Shown here: in pieces, positions 36,680 through 48,835 of the stretch
Numbering within the stretch: position 1 is the first letter of the stretch
How the letters are laid out: each line of letters opens with the position of its first letter
Assembly (NCBI RefSeq): GCF_025698545.1
Contig: NC_068575.1
Location: forward strand, 55,313,980 to 55,377,979
Source: Gossypium raimondii
Lineage: Eukaryota > Streptophyta > Magnoliopsida > Malvales > Malvaceae
Reading direction: 5' to 3'
DNA: 64,000 nt
Notes under the pieces: model-generated
Seen by the model: only the letters and a program-made list of their open reading frames with translations
Told to the model about the DNA's origin: nothing
Databases searched by the model: none
Position numbers and translations under genes: made by a program

Positions 36680-39600
36680 TCAGCTCTTTGCAGCTTTTGC
36701 ACGAGATTGCTGCCCTTCTAGTCTTGCTTCTAGTAGTTTTGCTTTTAAGGTATTCTCCTTAAAGCCCGGGGGCAATTTCAGACAAGAATCTGACTTTTCG
36801 AAATCAGGAGATGTCAACTTCGAGACCCACTGTCGAACTGGACTAGCGCGACCTTTGGATACACATTGGAATGATTCTTCCCTCAAGCTACACTCAGGAT
36901 GAACTTTGTCACCTTCCGAGGAGAAGGAATGATTTCTCATTAGCCTATCAAGCACATGACTTGAGCTCATTCCGTGGGATCCATTCCGTTTGACTTTATT
37001 ATCATGTACAGGCGCTCCGGTAGCCATTTGTCCTTCAAACTGCCCTCGGAAACTATGGAATCTACTGCTCTTGATGGCATCTCGAGACCATGCCTTTTTC
37101 CTAGATGAAATTCGGTTTCCTAATTCTTCACGATGACTTACCAAAGCATTGTCCCCGTGAAGTTTACAGCTCCCCTTGCTTTGGACTCTGTTGGCAGTTT
37201 TGTGCAGTTCATAACACTGTGAGCCGCTGCCACTGGAATATGCTTCATCAGCTGCACCTTGAGGGGCACTGACAGCTTCATTTAATGGAAAGGATTCTAA
37301 AGAATGTTGATGTGAGCAATTCCCTTTAGGATCACTTTTCCTTGACCCAGTGGAGCGTTTGGCTTCAAGAAAAGTTTCTATATCGAGGCTTAACTTGTCA
37401 ACAATCGAATTCTTTTCTGCAAGATCAGTTTGACCTTCAGCAAGCTTCATTTGCATCCGCTCATCGAGCCATGCCTCTGAAATATGGAGAATTAGCCGCT
37501 CAGGGTTTTCCCCGTCAATGTGATCAATCTCGTACTTGTGCTTAAGGAACCGCAACTCCTGTTCGTATTCCCTTATTCCTCTAGCAAACTCATCGCACAA
37601 GTTCTCCAACAGAATTCGTGCTTTTCTCTCCCTCTCAAGTTCTTTGAAAGCATTAGCAAAAGAAGATCTTACCTCAGAGAGTTCTCGAGCTAGCTTTCGG
37701 TGCATGCTTTCAGAGCGCTTCCTTAACCTCCTCTCGTTTTCCAGCTCATCTCTCACTGGCTGAACAGCAGCTTTGATTCTATCTTGCTCTTTGTTCTTCC
37801 TAACAAGTTTATCCTCCGTGACTTGCTTCATGAAATTGTCCATCTCTTGCCTTTCTGTTTGCTTTTCTTGCAACAACTCTTTGATCTGACCCCGAGAATG
37901 ATCCAGTTCCATTTTCAGGGCATTTACCAATGACATGTTTGATACATGCTGTTCTTCAAGAGCCCAGATTCGGTTGAGTACCTTGAGCAACTCCGTCGAT
38001 GTCTTAAGGCTATAACCTGATCTTTCAGTCCTTCCCTGAAAATCCAAAGAACTCGAAGGTGCAATTGCAGAGTTATAAGGTGCTATCTGCAAAGAACACA
38101 GTTATGAATCCATTAAGTAATAGAGTTGCAGTAAAATGGCTTTATATGCCAATCCGTTACATGAGGAAGCATAACCAAAACAAAGAACTGTAAGGTTGAT
38201 TGTAAACATCAACTTAATATGATTTGTCATTTTCCAATCTCTGTTGAAAAGGTTATCTCTTGATGGAAGATTTGGTCTATTAGTTGCATCTTGATATGGC
38301 GCTATTAACACGGTAGAAGTTTTTCACACCCCATGGGGGTCTATGGAGGTTTTGGTCATGTACTTGGAAGCTCAAGGAATATTGTCTGTTTCTACTGAAA
38401 AGAAAAGGTAGTGCCCTTTACGACTGAGGTTAAGGAGATAGCTAATAAGAGACACTGACATTGCAAATGGTTGTTTTGTTAGTTTGAAGTCAAAATCTAA
38501 TATCAGTTTATCGAAAGCAAAGAAACCAATCTACAGATTATTGTGAATAGATGTTAACCTCCAGTGAGCTTCCACAACTTGCAGGAGATACATGCTGTGG
38601 AGCGCGGCCATTTTGTTCAACTGATCGACAGTGTTGCATCAGTGATTCTGCAATGTGCCTCCTCGAGCTACTTGCACTTGCTGGCTGACATTAGATTCAG
38701 GGAAAATATTAATTATATATAGAACTAGACAAAGGTGGGCATCTATTTGATTAAACAAGAGATATTTGGGAAACACATACTGTATGGAATAAGATCAACA
38801 AGCCAAATTGTAGAGAAGACAAACCAATTTTTAGTTTGCAACTAAAAGGCAAATGAATCTCAAACATATATACCAAACAATAAAACCAGTAAAAGAACCA
38901 GTCAAGCAGCAAAGAAAGCAATTTTCACTGACACAACATTAAACTGTTTAATGATGTTTAAAGCTACACTAGACAGACTTTAACTATTACACAACCTGAT
39001 ACATGAAGAGACAGCATTAATCAAAAGACATGGCTTTTCAGTTCACACAGGCCATAGATGAGCAGCAATAGAAATGGTGATTAAAGCAACTTGAAGTGAA
39101 ATTTAAAGAGGAAAAAGAAGAAAAAGCAGGCATGTTTTACCCTTAGAGCATATGTGTGCGCCCCACAGAAGCAACAGGAAAACCAGACATGAGACAGCTA
39201 AGAGTCTCAACCATTAGTGTCAACAAGAGGCAAAAATGTTCAGAATTCACAGCAAAGAACAAGCAGAGTAAAGCAAAAGAAGGGTTATGACGGACAGAGA
39301 GCAACGAGAAACACAAGACAAGGGACAGCAAAGCAAGCAAACAATTAGAATCTAAAAAAGGCAAAACCTTTTTCTTTCTTTTAACAAAGAACATACATAA
39401 ACAAATAAAAAATTGAACCCACTTAAACTACCCAAAGAACCGCCAAAGCATTACACGAAAATTCAAACAAAAGCTCAAAACTTTAAAATTAAAAACATTT
39501 CCTTTTTTTTTTTCAATCTTTACAGTTACTTGAAAGAAATCAAGGGAGTACCTGAGGAAGGGGAGTGGCAGGAGGATCAACAGCAGTATCAGAAGCCTTG

Positions 39601-39890
39601 TCATGGTGTATGCGATGCTTAGAAGCTCCTTTGCGCGTACTGGGAAGTGGGTAGTGAGGATGAAGTTCCCAAAGGTTGGCACATAGTTTTCTAGCTGAAA
39701 CAAAAGGTCCAGTGGGAAGTTGAAGGAACTCAGGGTTAGTAGCATTTTGAGAAGGGAACTCGAGTCTCCAAATAGGTGAAGGAGTTGAGGGGCCAGCCCT
39801 TTTCCCTACCAGGATCCCGCCTTTCAACTTTTTCACCATGAAATCTTGATTTTCTCCTTCACCCTCCACACCTTTTTCTTTTCTTTCCAT
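36680..39890 (-). CDS. coiled-coil protein of the At5g41620 (USO1-like) family, three exons
   Basis: Exons in order of transcription are 39890–39552, 38684–38559 and 38086–36680. Introns are GT–AG, all splices fall in phase 0, and the product has 623 residues. The ATG at 39890 is the first in frame; an upstream GTG is not used. Residues 21–113 carry the conserved opening VKKLKGGILVGKRAGPSTPS, then SPIWRLEF and FVSARKLCANLWEL. From about residue 180 to 345 there is a continuous coiled coil rich in Glu, Arg and Leu, containing ALEEQHVSNMSLVNALKMEL. The C terminus ends FKENTLKAKLLEARLEGQ. This is a plant-specific family related to BRANCHLESS TRICHOMES, with names such as intracellular protein transport USO1-like. 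Its biochemical role is not established, and a cytoskeletal or cell-shape role is only suggested by relatives. Confidence 0.9.
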
Positions 39891-39904
39891 CACTGTGTGC
39901 GTTC

Positions 39905-39931
39905 TTCTCACACTCTCTCTCTCTCTCTCTT
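39905..39931 (-). repeat. GA/CT microsatellite in the leader of the coiled-coil gene
   Basis: About ten CT units on the + strand (GA on the transcribed sense strand) lie 15–40 bp before the start codon. A second CT run is at about 40126–40142. GA-rich leaders are common in plant genes and can bind BPC/GAGA factors; any effect here is inferred. Confidence 0.7.
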
Positions 39932-42900
39932 TTCAAAATTTCAAACAATGGGTTCTTTCTTCACTCATTCTCCTCGGTTTGTCACTCTTTTTAGTAATGG
40001 GTTCTAGGGTCATGGTTCTTCTCTTCTTTGCTTTGTCTCTCCTCGCAGTTTTGGTCAGCCTCCCAAGACTCGAATTTTCATCGCTACTTGTGGTTGTGGT
40101 CATGTGCGGTTCTCCCTTGCTTTGTTTCTCTCTCTCTCTCTTTTCTATTATTTTCCCCTTAATTGAATTTGCCCCTAATTGAGGACTTTTTTATTTTTGG
40201 CCTGACCTTAATTCAGGACTGACACTTGTAAGTATCACTCATTGCCTTTGGATTCCCTTAATTCTAGGACATTCACCCATCTATATCCATGTGTGTTTTC
40301 ATGGCTTTTTATTCATCTATGTTATACACAAGCAAAGAGTGGATAATAAAATTAATGTAACTTTTTTAGTTGATATTTAATTTTTGAAAATAAATTTTAC
40401 CCTTTTTTTAATAATAAAAAAACGTTATCTAAAGAAACCAATTATTGAACTCTTTTTGTTAACATACTATATATAGATACGACACAGTCGACAGAATAAA
40501 AGGAAACAGCATAACTTGACGTCTAAGTTTTACTTTTATACATTTAAAAGAAAAAAGGAAACGCCCACAGTTGAGTTAGAATGCCATTTTCAAAGTCAAA
40601 ACATAAAAGTGTCTCCTCTTTATTAATTCATTATTTAAACACACACAGAAAAGGAAATGGTGTAGATAAGAGAAATACACCGTCGTTTAATTAAAATTTT
40701 CTATAAGTAGAATCTCGTGTTCTAACTTATTAGTTAGGGTGTTTACTATTCCAAACGTAATATGGATTCAAGTCACTGTTATTGTTATGTTTGTTATTCA
40801 ACCAAAAAATATCTATAAATAAATAGCGAAAATAAGAAGAAACGTAACCATGCCATTTGAGTGAAACGAAGGTAAAATGTGGAGGTGCAATGCAATGATG
40901 GCCAAAACACTCATAGGGAAGAATAAAAAGATGGTGAAAAGCCATGCGGCTCACGCACAGACAAAACACAAACATAGCATCATCTACCTAAAGCTATAAG
41001 CAAATATTATAGGCATAGATAGGGTCCAATAAACCCTGTGCTTCCTCTTCCTATACTCTGCTGCACACTCAACTGTACTAGATTCCTCTTCCAAACAAAG
41101 GGTTTTTTTTATTAAAAAAACAGCTTATCTGAAGCCAGAAACTTTGTTGTACGACCTATAATTGTCTTGCAAGCAATGCATATCTAATACCTGATCCTCC
41201 CAAATCCACCAAAATTTGTGGTCCCATATCTTCCTCTCTAACAAAAACTGTGGTTTTTTAACCTTGTACTCATTCATTTTTAATAAAGGGTTCTAATTGG
41301 AATTAAAAAATATTATAATGGTCGAGTTTCGACTGTCAAAATCTAATTTCATTAGTTAGGAGACTGAGAGTTTCTGATTTTGCCACCAACAAAATAAATC
41401 ATATGTCCAACCCTTAGTCTATTCATTGAAGCATATAAAGTACTGTTAGGCGAATATCGAAATAAACGTGACATTACAGAAAACCTGCAAATGCTTGAAC
41501 CAAGATAAATGATGATTATGATCAGTCTAGTAAATTAAACAACGTCTTTATTTGTACTGCATGTATTAAATTCCATATGGTTTAGAAACCTACATGCCAG
41601 AATTCGTTTTTTACCAGTCAATTAACAAATCGAAGACTATAGTTTAATTTGTGGAATTACAAGACGACAACACATGGATTGATATACCAGAGATGGACCA
41701 CTTTAAAAAAAAAAAAAGTTATTTCTATCTTTTATCTTAATTGAATGTGGTCCTGATTATAAAGCTCATGCAGTTTTACATTATAATATAACTTCACCAC
41801 ATTCCAGAATACAATTAATGTCATTCAAATATATATACCATTAATGCCCGACATGTAAATGATAAAACATCCCTCACCCTACTAAGTTGATGCCATCATT
41901 TATCACATACATAGCCAACCACATATGATGCCATCACATGAACCAATGAATGTTCATCTAGTGAGTTAGGGTTTTCTGTTTTCATAGAGTGCATGATTTT
42001 TTGTCCTTACATTTATCAGAAGCTAACCCTAATATGATGCCATAAGGCACCATTGTTTCTTTTGTCCCTTACATGGTTAGGGTTGAGCGCAAGACATGCT
42101 GAACAAATTTTCATTATTCCCTTGCATGATCTCCATTTGCAACCTAAAACGTGCACATTCAGTTAGGTGCAGCAAAATTTACTAAGATTATGGTCCAAGA
42201 AACTTGACAGGAGCCCCTGAACTCAAGCTTGCATTTTTGTGTCAGAGGAACCCAATGCAACCCCACAACCACGATCTTTATGATAGAATGCTTGTGCTTT
42301 CGGCTGGAGCTGGACCATTAGTAGTGGGAGAAGGAAAATTTCGTGTCCATTGGCGTCCGGTTGGCTCAGTTGCACTCAGTGTTACAGTTAAGTTGGTTTG
42401 GGTTATTGTTAGTTGATCCAAATTTATTTCCATTTGGACCACTTTCCCTTGCCTTGGGCCTTAAATTGTGCCACCTAACTCAACTCACTCAAGGCAAAGC
42501 AAAAGCAGTCAAATTAAGATGCGTTTGATTGCTTTAATTGGCAAAGGCATGCCTGGGGCACGTTTAACAGTGTTGTGTCGAGTTGTTAAACCCTTGTATC
42601 ATTTTATCTGACGGTCACACAGCCTAAAGCAAAAACCATGACTCTTGCAAAATTTAACCTTCCTAGGCTTTTATGACCAAATTTTAATTAGAAGACAAAA
42701 TATGGAACGGTGGGAATTATGGAACACGCTAGACGACAAAGTTGGAAGAAAATTCTCTTTTGTATGTTTTAAGGAAAGAGTACAAAACATCCGTTTGCAA
42801 TAATAATAATAGTAATCCACGACAGAAGAATCAGAATATATGCAAATGCAAATAGCCAGCTCTGCTTCTGCACAAATCCACAAATCTCTATAATAAAATA

Positions 42901-43376
42901 ATAACGATACTCAATTACGATATGCAGTGGGGTTCCACACAAAAACCACAACAAGAAAAATGCCTGGCAGGGTAACCGATAGATTTCACCTCTTTTCCCT
43001 GTAGTTCGATTACCACTTCTTTAATGCAAAGTAAATGAAGGTTCGATGTTCAAATTTAATGGCAGATGGGAGGGTAATAAAAGAGGCAGCAGGCAAACAG
43101 TAAATTCTCTACTCATCAATACTCCAAAAATGACTGAAAAATCCTTGTATCAGAGACAAAGTTATTAATCTGCAGATAAAAGATTTGGCAATGCAAAACA
43201 ATTACTAATATCTTCAATTTTCATAAATGACCACCTTTACCCGCTGTGTGATTTTCTTTTGGACAGTGATATAATTCATAATAACTCAAAATAAAAGCCA
43301 AAGGGAAAGAGCCGAAAAAGGAAAAAGGAATGGTGGGAATTTGGGATGAATTACCCTCAAACCAATCAGAAATCAA
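39932..43376. other. promoter of the coiled-coil gene and long intergenic DNA
   Basis: Up to about 40190 the sequence is probably 5' UTR and promoter of the - strand gene ending at 36680. The + strand open frame at 39895–40182 is its antisense and is rejected. From 40200 to 43376 no gene is recognised. A GC-richer piece at 42190–42570 (GTTTCGGCTGGAGCTGGACC region) has short open frames without known similarity. The 3' UTR of the F-box gene should occupy about 43100–43376. Confidence 0.45.
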
Positions 43377-44588
43377 TTAAGGAGCAAATTCGAGTCTAGG
43401 TTCAAAGCAAAAACCAGTGAAAAGCTGAAGAGGGAACTTCTTTGATACCGGACACTTCTGCGCCCATTTCCATAGTTTCTGATTCATGTCGAAAACAAGA
43501 AGAGCCGGAGCACCATAGCTCTGGATATATATGAGATCATCTGTACCGCTGCTAGCAAAAACATCATCCAATTCACCAAATCCTTGGAAATACTTATGGG
43601 GCATGCGAGCAACCTCATTCCAATTCCTCCCCTCAAGAACCCAGATTCCAATCCCCTTGATTATATCAGGCCGGTCTTGCTTCCCCATACCTCCAACCAC
43701 GACCAGCTTTTCCTTTAGGTTCATCAGACGACCGCAAGAAAGAGGGCCAGGCACTGGAATAAAACTCCTCAACAACGGAGATGATCGACCAGAGAGACTA
43801 TATGTAACTAGACCATGCCGGTTTTCTGGTGTGCCACCCCCAGTTGAGTATATCAGAAAGTATAAAATCCCATCACAGATCACACTTTCATCTCCACCCC
43901 TCCATCCTGTCAAAACCTCAGTCAAGGAGGTTGCCCACATCCTAGTTTCCGAATCATAAATATGAATTGAAAGGTCCCATTGGAAAAAATTCCCAGGAAC
44001 TTGTTTAGACTTCACAACAGATACAGTATAATTGTGTGACATCCTGTTCACTGAGATCGACAGCGCACTATAATCAGGGAATTTCGGACCAGGGGGATCC
44101 TCGAGCTTCTTGCAATGTTTGGTGACTGGATTGCAGACATGCAACTCGCTTCTACTGTCATTGTCCATGAAACAAACCAAGCCACATGATGAAGCAATAA
44201 ACCAGTTAGGAGTCTGAATGCAAGGCAGTTCAATGCCGTACCACTTTCGAAGGATCGGGTCATAGGCATAACCAACCGGTTCATCAGAGCTAGTAAACAT
44301 AAAATACCAAGGCTTTTGCGATAAAACATTCGAAAAGTTCCATAGGAACCTTTTGGAACTGACAATCTCATGCCACCTTCTACAAACAGAACCAGCTCGA
44401 AAAATGCTAGCAACGGGGAGAAAAGCCAAGATCCGTTCTAACAAGTCGTCAGGTAGGATTAAGTCCACAGAAACCGCAGTAGTTTCTTTGTTACCTTCAT
44501 CAATAAGCTCCGAAAACGAATCTAAGCCACCAACTTCTTTTGACATGTCATCAAAGCAATGGCTGATCCATGAAGTCTCTCCCTTCAT
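43377..44588 (-). CDS. HWS: F-box/kelch protein HAWAIIAN SKIRT (At3g61590-like), intronless CDS
   Basis: A single uninterrupted frame gives 403 residues, against about 411 in Arabidopsis HWS. The F-box lies at about residues 44–88 (LPDDLLERILAFLPVASIFR, then CRRWHEIVSSKRFLWNF). The rest forms a kelch/galactose-oxidase-type repeat region with YAYDPILRKWYGIELPC, SGWRGG-like GWRGGDESVICDG and KGIGIWVLEGRNW. The ending, KKFPLQLFTGFCFEPRLEFAP, is almost the same as HWS. HWS is the substrate-recognition subunit of an SCF ubiquitin ligase. In Arabidopsis it controls organ growth, floral-organ abscission and microRNA activity; the last links it loosely to the MIR159 locus 8 kb away, though no direct relation is shown. 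The start is the first ATG in the frame and gives the conserved ETSW near the N terminus. Confidence 0.95.
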   Translation of the reverse strand: MKGETSWISHCFDDMSKEVGGLDSFSELIDEGNKETTAVSVDLILPDDLLERILAFLPVASIFRAGSVCRRWHEIVSSKRFLWNFSNVLSQKPWYFMFTSSDEPVGYAYDPILRKWYGIELPCIQTPNWFIASSCGLVCFMDNDSRSELHVCNPVTKHCKKLEDPPGPKFPDYSALSISVNRMSHNYTVSVVKSKQVPGNFFQWDLSIHIYDSETRMWATSLTEVLTGWRGGDESVICDGILYFLIYSTGGGTPENRHGLVTYSLSGRSSPLLRSFIPVPGPLSCGRLMNLKEKLVVVGGMGKQDRPDIIKGIGIWVLEGRNWNEVARMPHKYFQGFGELDDVFASSGTDDLIYIQSYGAPALLVFDMNQKLWKWAQKCPVSKKFPLQLFTGFCFEPRLEFAP

Positions 44589-44600
44589 GATGAAGAACAG

Positions 44601-45828
44601 CTAAAGAAAATTCCTGAGAATTCAACAAAAACAACAACAAATTTCTTAACAAAATCAAACCAAGCAGGTAAAGAGAAAGTAAATGGGAATCTATCACCAC
44701 ATAAAGCAAGAAATCATAAAGAACTAATTAAAAATCTTAGGCCATGTCCAAACACAAGGGACCTGAACATATATAACAGATTGATATAAGAAAGGCATGA
44801 CAAAAAATTTATTCATGCCTTAGTATGAAGCATACTACAAAATCGACGAGAAAGCAAAAAGTACTGGAAGCACATTGGGCTAATTTTAAAGAGGAAAGGA
44901 GGAAAAGGACGATTAAAATGTGACATATTGTATGGAAACATGACTGTATAACTGTATTAAGCTGCCTAGCATAAGAACATGAAAGAACAAAAAAACAAAA
45001 CCCATAACTTAAAGCTTGAGGAAGGAAAACAATTCAATAAAAAAAAAGGGTTTTAGAACTATGGGATTACATGCATGCCAATAAAAGGATTTGGCACCAA
45101 GTTCACACAGCCAAAAAAACCTCAGATGAAGGGAGAAAAAAAGAAACATAAAAATTTAAGGCATCTAATCATCTGTATCATAGCTAAGACACATACTTAG
45201 AAGGAGATACAAACGATTAAGGGAACAAATCAACCAACATATTAAATTAATGTTACCTCAAAAGGAGGACAATGCCAGAATTCTGATCTCTAAGAGGGAG
45301 ATAATATCAAACACAGGAAAATCAATCTAACTGCATCAATAAATTAAAAAAGAAAAAGACCTTATCATTGGATATATACAGAAGCAAAAACAGAAAAATG
45401 TGAATCATTTGTTACTTAAAAAAAGGAGAAAAGCATTTACAGAGAGTAACATCAAAGTTATATAAAAAGGAAACACTTTTTTTAACCAGATTTCTCGCTA
45501 GAGTAAGAGAATTTAATCCAAAACAAATTATGTTCTTTTCAGCTAAATAAACAACCTTTCATGAATTTAGCAAACCCCCCCCCAAAAAAAAAAAAAAAAA
45601 GAAAAGAACAAAAACGTTTTAAGAATAAATAAATAATGTTAGGTAAAAAGAAAGAAGGATTAGGCCATCCTTACCTATCAATCAAACATCAAAGGTGAAA
45701 ACCCCACATAACTAAAAGAATCAACAAGCATCACCAACTAAACCAAAACACCATTAGATTAAAGACAGGGAAACGGATCAATAAAAAAAAAAGTGAAAAT
45801 TTTTCTCCCAGAAAACATGCTCACGAAC
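44601..45828 (-). other. candidate intron in the HWS 5' UTR
   Basis: An acceptor (TTCTTTAG, ending at 44601) lies 12 bases before the start codon. A possible donor (CAG then GTTCGT) lies at 45829/45828. The sequence between is AT-rich and has no coding frame. From memory, Arabidopsis HWS also has a leader intron. The donor choice is uncertain. Confidence 0.4.
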
Positions 45829-46028
45829 CTGTAGTGGAGCTGATTCCGGGATAACTGAAGAAATGGGTGTTGGTAGATTCAGATAAAGTTTCCAGATTTA
45901 ACAAAAAGACAAAGAAAAATCATGCTCACATGAAAAAAGAAAAAAAAAACGGATCATTGGCAGTGAAATATAACTTCAAAAATGAAATATTTAAAGAAGA
46001 TTAATGGAGACAATATGTAATTTCTTTT

Positions 46029-46109
46029 TTATTTCCCCTTAAAACAACAGGGAACAATGAAGGGGTCACTCCTGATTCGGCTCATAATAAATTCCTGAGC
46101 AAAACCCAT
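46029..46109 (-). other. possible 26-codon upstream ORF in the HWS leader
   Basis: If the HWS transcript starts near 46150–46230, the leader contains an ATG at 46109 opening a 26-residue frame, MGFAQEFIMSRIRSDPF and on to a TAA at 46031–46029. The frame is separate from the main one. An upstream ORF of this length could lower translation. Conservation is unknown. Confidence 0.25.
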
Positions 46110-46229
46110 TGTAGAGAAAAGAGATTTTGGTTTCGGTTTTTCTTAGCAGTGTTTTTTAACAAACAACAGAAAAAAAAAACGATAGGCAAAGGAATGAAAG
46201 AGAGAAACCGGTTTATGTAAAGGATGCTA

Positions 46230-47346
46230 TGTTCATGAATATTTTGAGTACTGACAGAGAAAGTAACAAATAAACGGAGAGTGGTAAGGGAGCGCGTGTG
46301 GCGCGTGGAATCTCCTTTTTTTTTCCTTCTCTCTCTTTTTTGAATTTTCTCCTTTTCCTTTTAGTCTAAAAAAATGACAACAACGAAATAAGTGTGGGTG
46401 GGGTGGGAAGGTATGAAAGTTTGAGGTGTCTTCAAGCAAGATGTTGATTTTATTGATAGGATAGGAATAAATTATTATATCATTTTAGAAAAAGTAAATA
46501 AAATATTATATTATTTTTTATTCCTAAAATGACTTTATATAATTGTTTTAATTAAATATTTAAATAGTATTATTGAATTAATGTCGCATTAATATACTTA
46601 TATAAAACTTTGTTCATATTTCTTCAAAAAAAAATTCACTTAAAAATTAATATAAATTAGTTATTATCGCAGATATTGGAGGGGGAGGTTAACAATGCGT
46701 TTGAATCGTATTCAAAACCACCCTGTCTTAATCCAATATAAGTTTTTTTTTAATGAAGATACTATTTTTAGAATAATTTTTTTCTTAATAAATATTATTA
46801 CAATATTTCATTTTTAAACCCGGTGTTCATTTACATTATATGCAAGTCCGATTTTGGGAGCTGTTTGAGAGTGCAACCACCTAGAGCTCAAGCTTGGGAG
46901 AGGCCTAAAAAATATTTTTCCAGCTTTTAATATGAAAATAATAATAATAATTTAATTAATTGTTTAGAACTTTCAAATTTTCACCATAAATATTTTATCT
47001 CTTAAGGTTCAAAAGATTTTCAATTTTATTATATTAGATTTTATATATTTTTTTAAATGGCTCAATTTATTGTATGTCAAAAACAGCCTGATTATATATA
47101 TATATTTATTTATTTATTTAAAGTAAGAATAAGATCATTTAATAATGAATTATTACACAGATGGATTAACGAACGGATAAAGAAAACAAAAGTAAAATCC
47201 CCCTTCTAAAGAGTAAAAACTAAAAATTAATGCTTGCAAAAAAAAAAAAAGTGAGCAGTGGTTTATACACATGGATAGTTTTCAGCAATATAATATATAT
47301 TAAAAATCTTATCATCGAAGTTAAGCGGGTTGGCAGGTGTCTCGGT
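46230..47346. other. HWS promoter side and AT-rich intergenic DNA
   Basis: Up to about 46450 the sequence is compositionally mixed and may be the HWS promoter (on the - strand, CACGCGCCACACGCGCTC near 46290–46307). Beyond that it is AT-rich with no gene. Confidence 0.4.
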
Positions 47347-47692
47347 TAGGGGTATACAAATTTCGAGTAAAATCGAATTAATTCAGTTGGGGTCGGTTAA
47401 TAATTTTTTGGTTCGGTTCGAAATTAGTCGGTTAACCGAATTAACCGAATTTAATAAATAAAATTATAATATATAAATATCCGTTCAGTTCGGTTAATGT
47501 TTTGGAAATATAAATTAATCGGTCGGTTAAATTTTATATGTGGTTAACCAAATTAACCGAAAAAGTTCGGTTCGGTTAATTTTTAAAAAAAAATTAGTTC
47601 GGTTAATGATTAAAGGTTTAAGAGGGTCGGTTAATTTGGTTAATGCTAGTTTGGGCTGGTTAACCGGTGGGTTAACCGATTGAACACCCCTA
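47347..47692. mobile_element. hAT-like MITE, 346 bp, with terminal inverted repeats and TSD
   Basis: The left end TAGGGGTATACAA matches the reverse complement of the right end, TAGGGGTGTTCAA, in 11 of 13 positions. The flanks are GTCTCGGT (47339–47346) and GTCTCAGG (47693–47700), an 8-bp target duplication with two changes, the size expected for hAT elements. The interior is made of GGTTAATTCGGTT-like words in both orientations. There is no transposase, so movement depended on another element. Confidence 0.8.
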
Positions 47693-47700
47693 GTCTCAGG

Positions 47701-48129
47701 TCTCCCTAACATTTTCATTAGGTTTATTTATAATTTATAAAATTTTAAATTAATAATGGTAATTTAATTTAATTATTTAAAATTATAAATATATAGGCTA
47801 TTAAAATTGTGAAATTATATTTTATTATCGTAAAAATATGCAATTTAATTTCGCCCCTCCGAAAAAAATTTTGACTTCTCCCCGATGTATGTGTGTATTA
47901 GAAATTTTATCACATGCGTATATACAATATCAAAATGAAAAATAGATTAAATTGTGAGTAAAACTAATTTAAATACAAAACGCATTGGATTAATAATACT
48001 AATTTAATACAATTGTTTTTCATTGATCTGAGTTTGTGTCGTGTTCATTTGCAACACTAACTCAATCAACATTATTCATATCTGAAATATATAAAATTTA
48101 GAACACAAATATATTTATTAAACTTTCAA
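47701..48129. other. AT-rich DNA, no gene recognised
   Basis: No coding or RNA-gene signal is seen between the MITE and the SINE-like array. Confidence 0.5.
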
Positions 48130-48783
48130 ATAAAAACTAATAATTGCTTTAGTTCTTATGGTAAATAAAAAAATTATATACATGGTGTACTTGATTCAAA
48201 TCCCATTATGGATAAATTTTATTGGTTATAAAATTATAAGAAAAAAGACGAAAATACACATAAAATCATATAATTTACTTTGCAAATAAAAGGTTTCTTT
48301 GGTAATTCCTTAACTAAGTTGAGATTTGGTTGATAAGCGACACTAATAAATACTAAGTATAGAAATGCAACCGTTGTAAATAACAAATTTCACATATTAA
48401 AATAAAATTGTATAAAACACATTAAAATAGAGTTTTGGTTGAGTGGTAAATTTAAAATTTTACTAATTCAACAGTAGATTTAAACCCCACAATATACATT
48501 TTTATTGGTTTTTATTAAAATGGTAAGACAAAAATATCCTCAAATAATATGGCTTATTCTAATTACGGAATGACATTTCTGTAATTTCTCTAAACGAGTT
48601 GATGCCCGGTTGACTCATGACATCAACTTAGTCGGGAACATAAATAATAAGTATATATATACAACTGATAAATATAATAAATTATGCATATTAAAATAAA
48701 TATACAAAAATACATTAAAATGAAGTTTTGTTTAAGTGGTAAATTCAAAATTTTATGAATCTAGTTGACGTAAGTTTAAATCT

Positions 48784-48835
<52 letters not shown>

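Noticed and set aside
39895-40182. 95-codon hydrophobic open frame on the + strand
   Set aside because: It is antisense to the leader and promoter of the - strand coiled-coil gene; its hydrophobicity comes from CT/TTC-rich sequence.
42204-42528. Two overlapping short frames in a GC-richer patch
   Set aside because: No similarity to known proteins, no splice context, and no supporting promoter signal.
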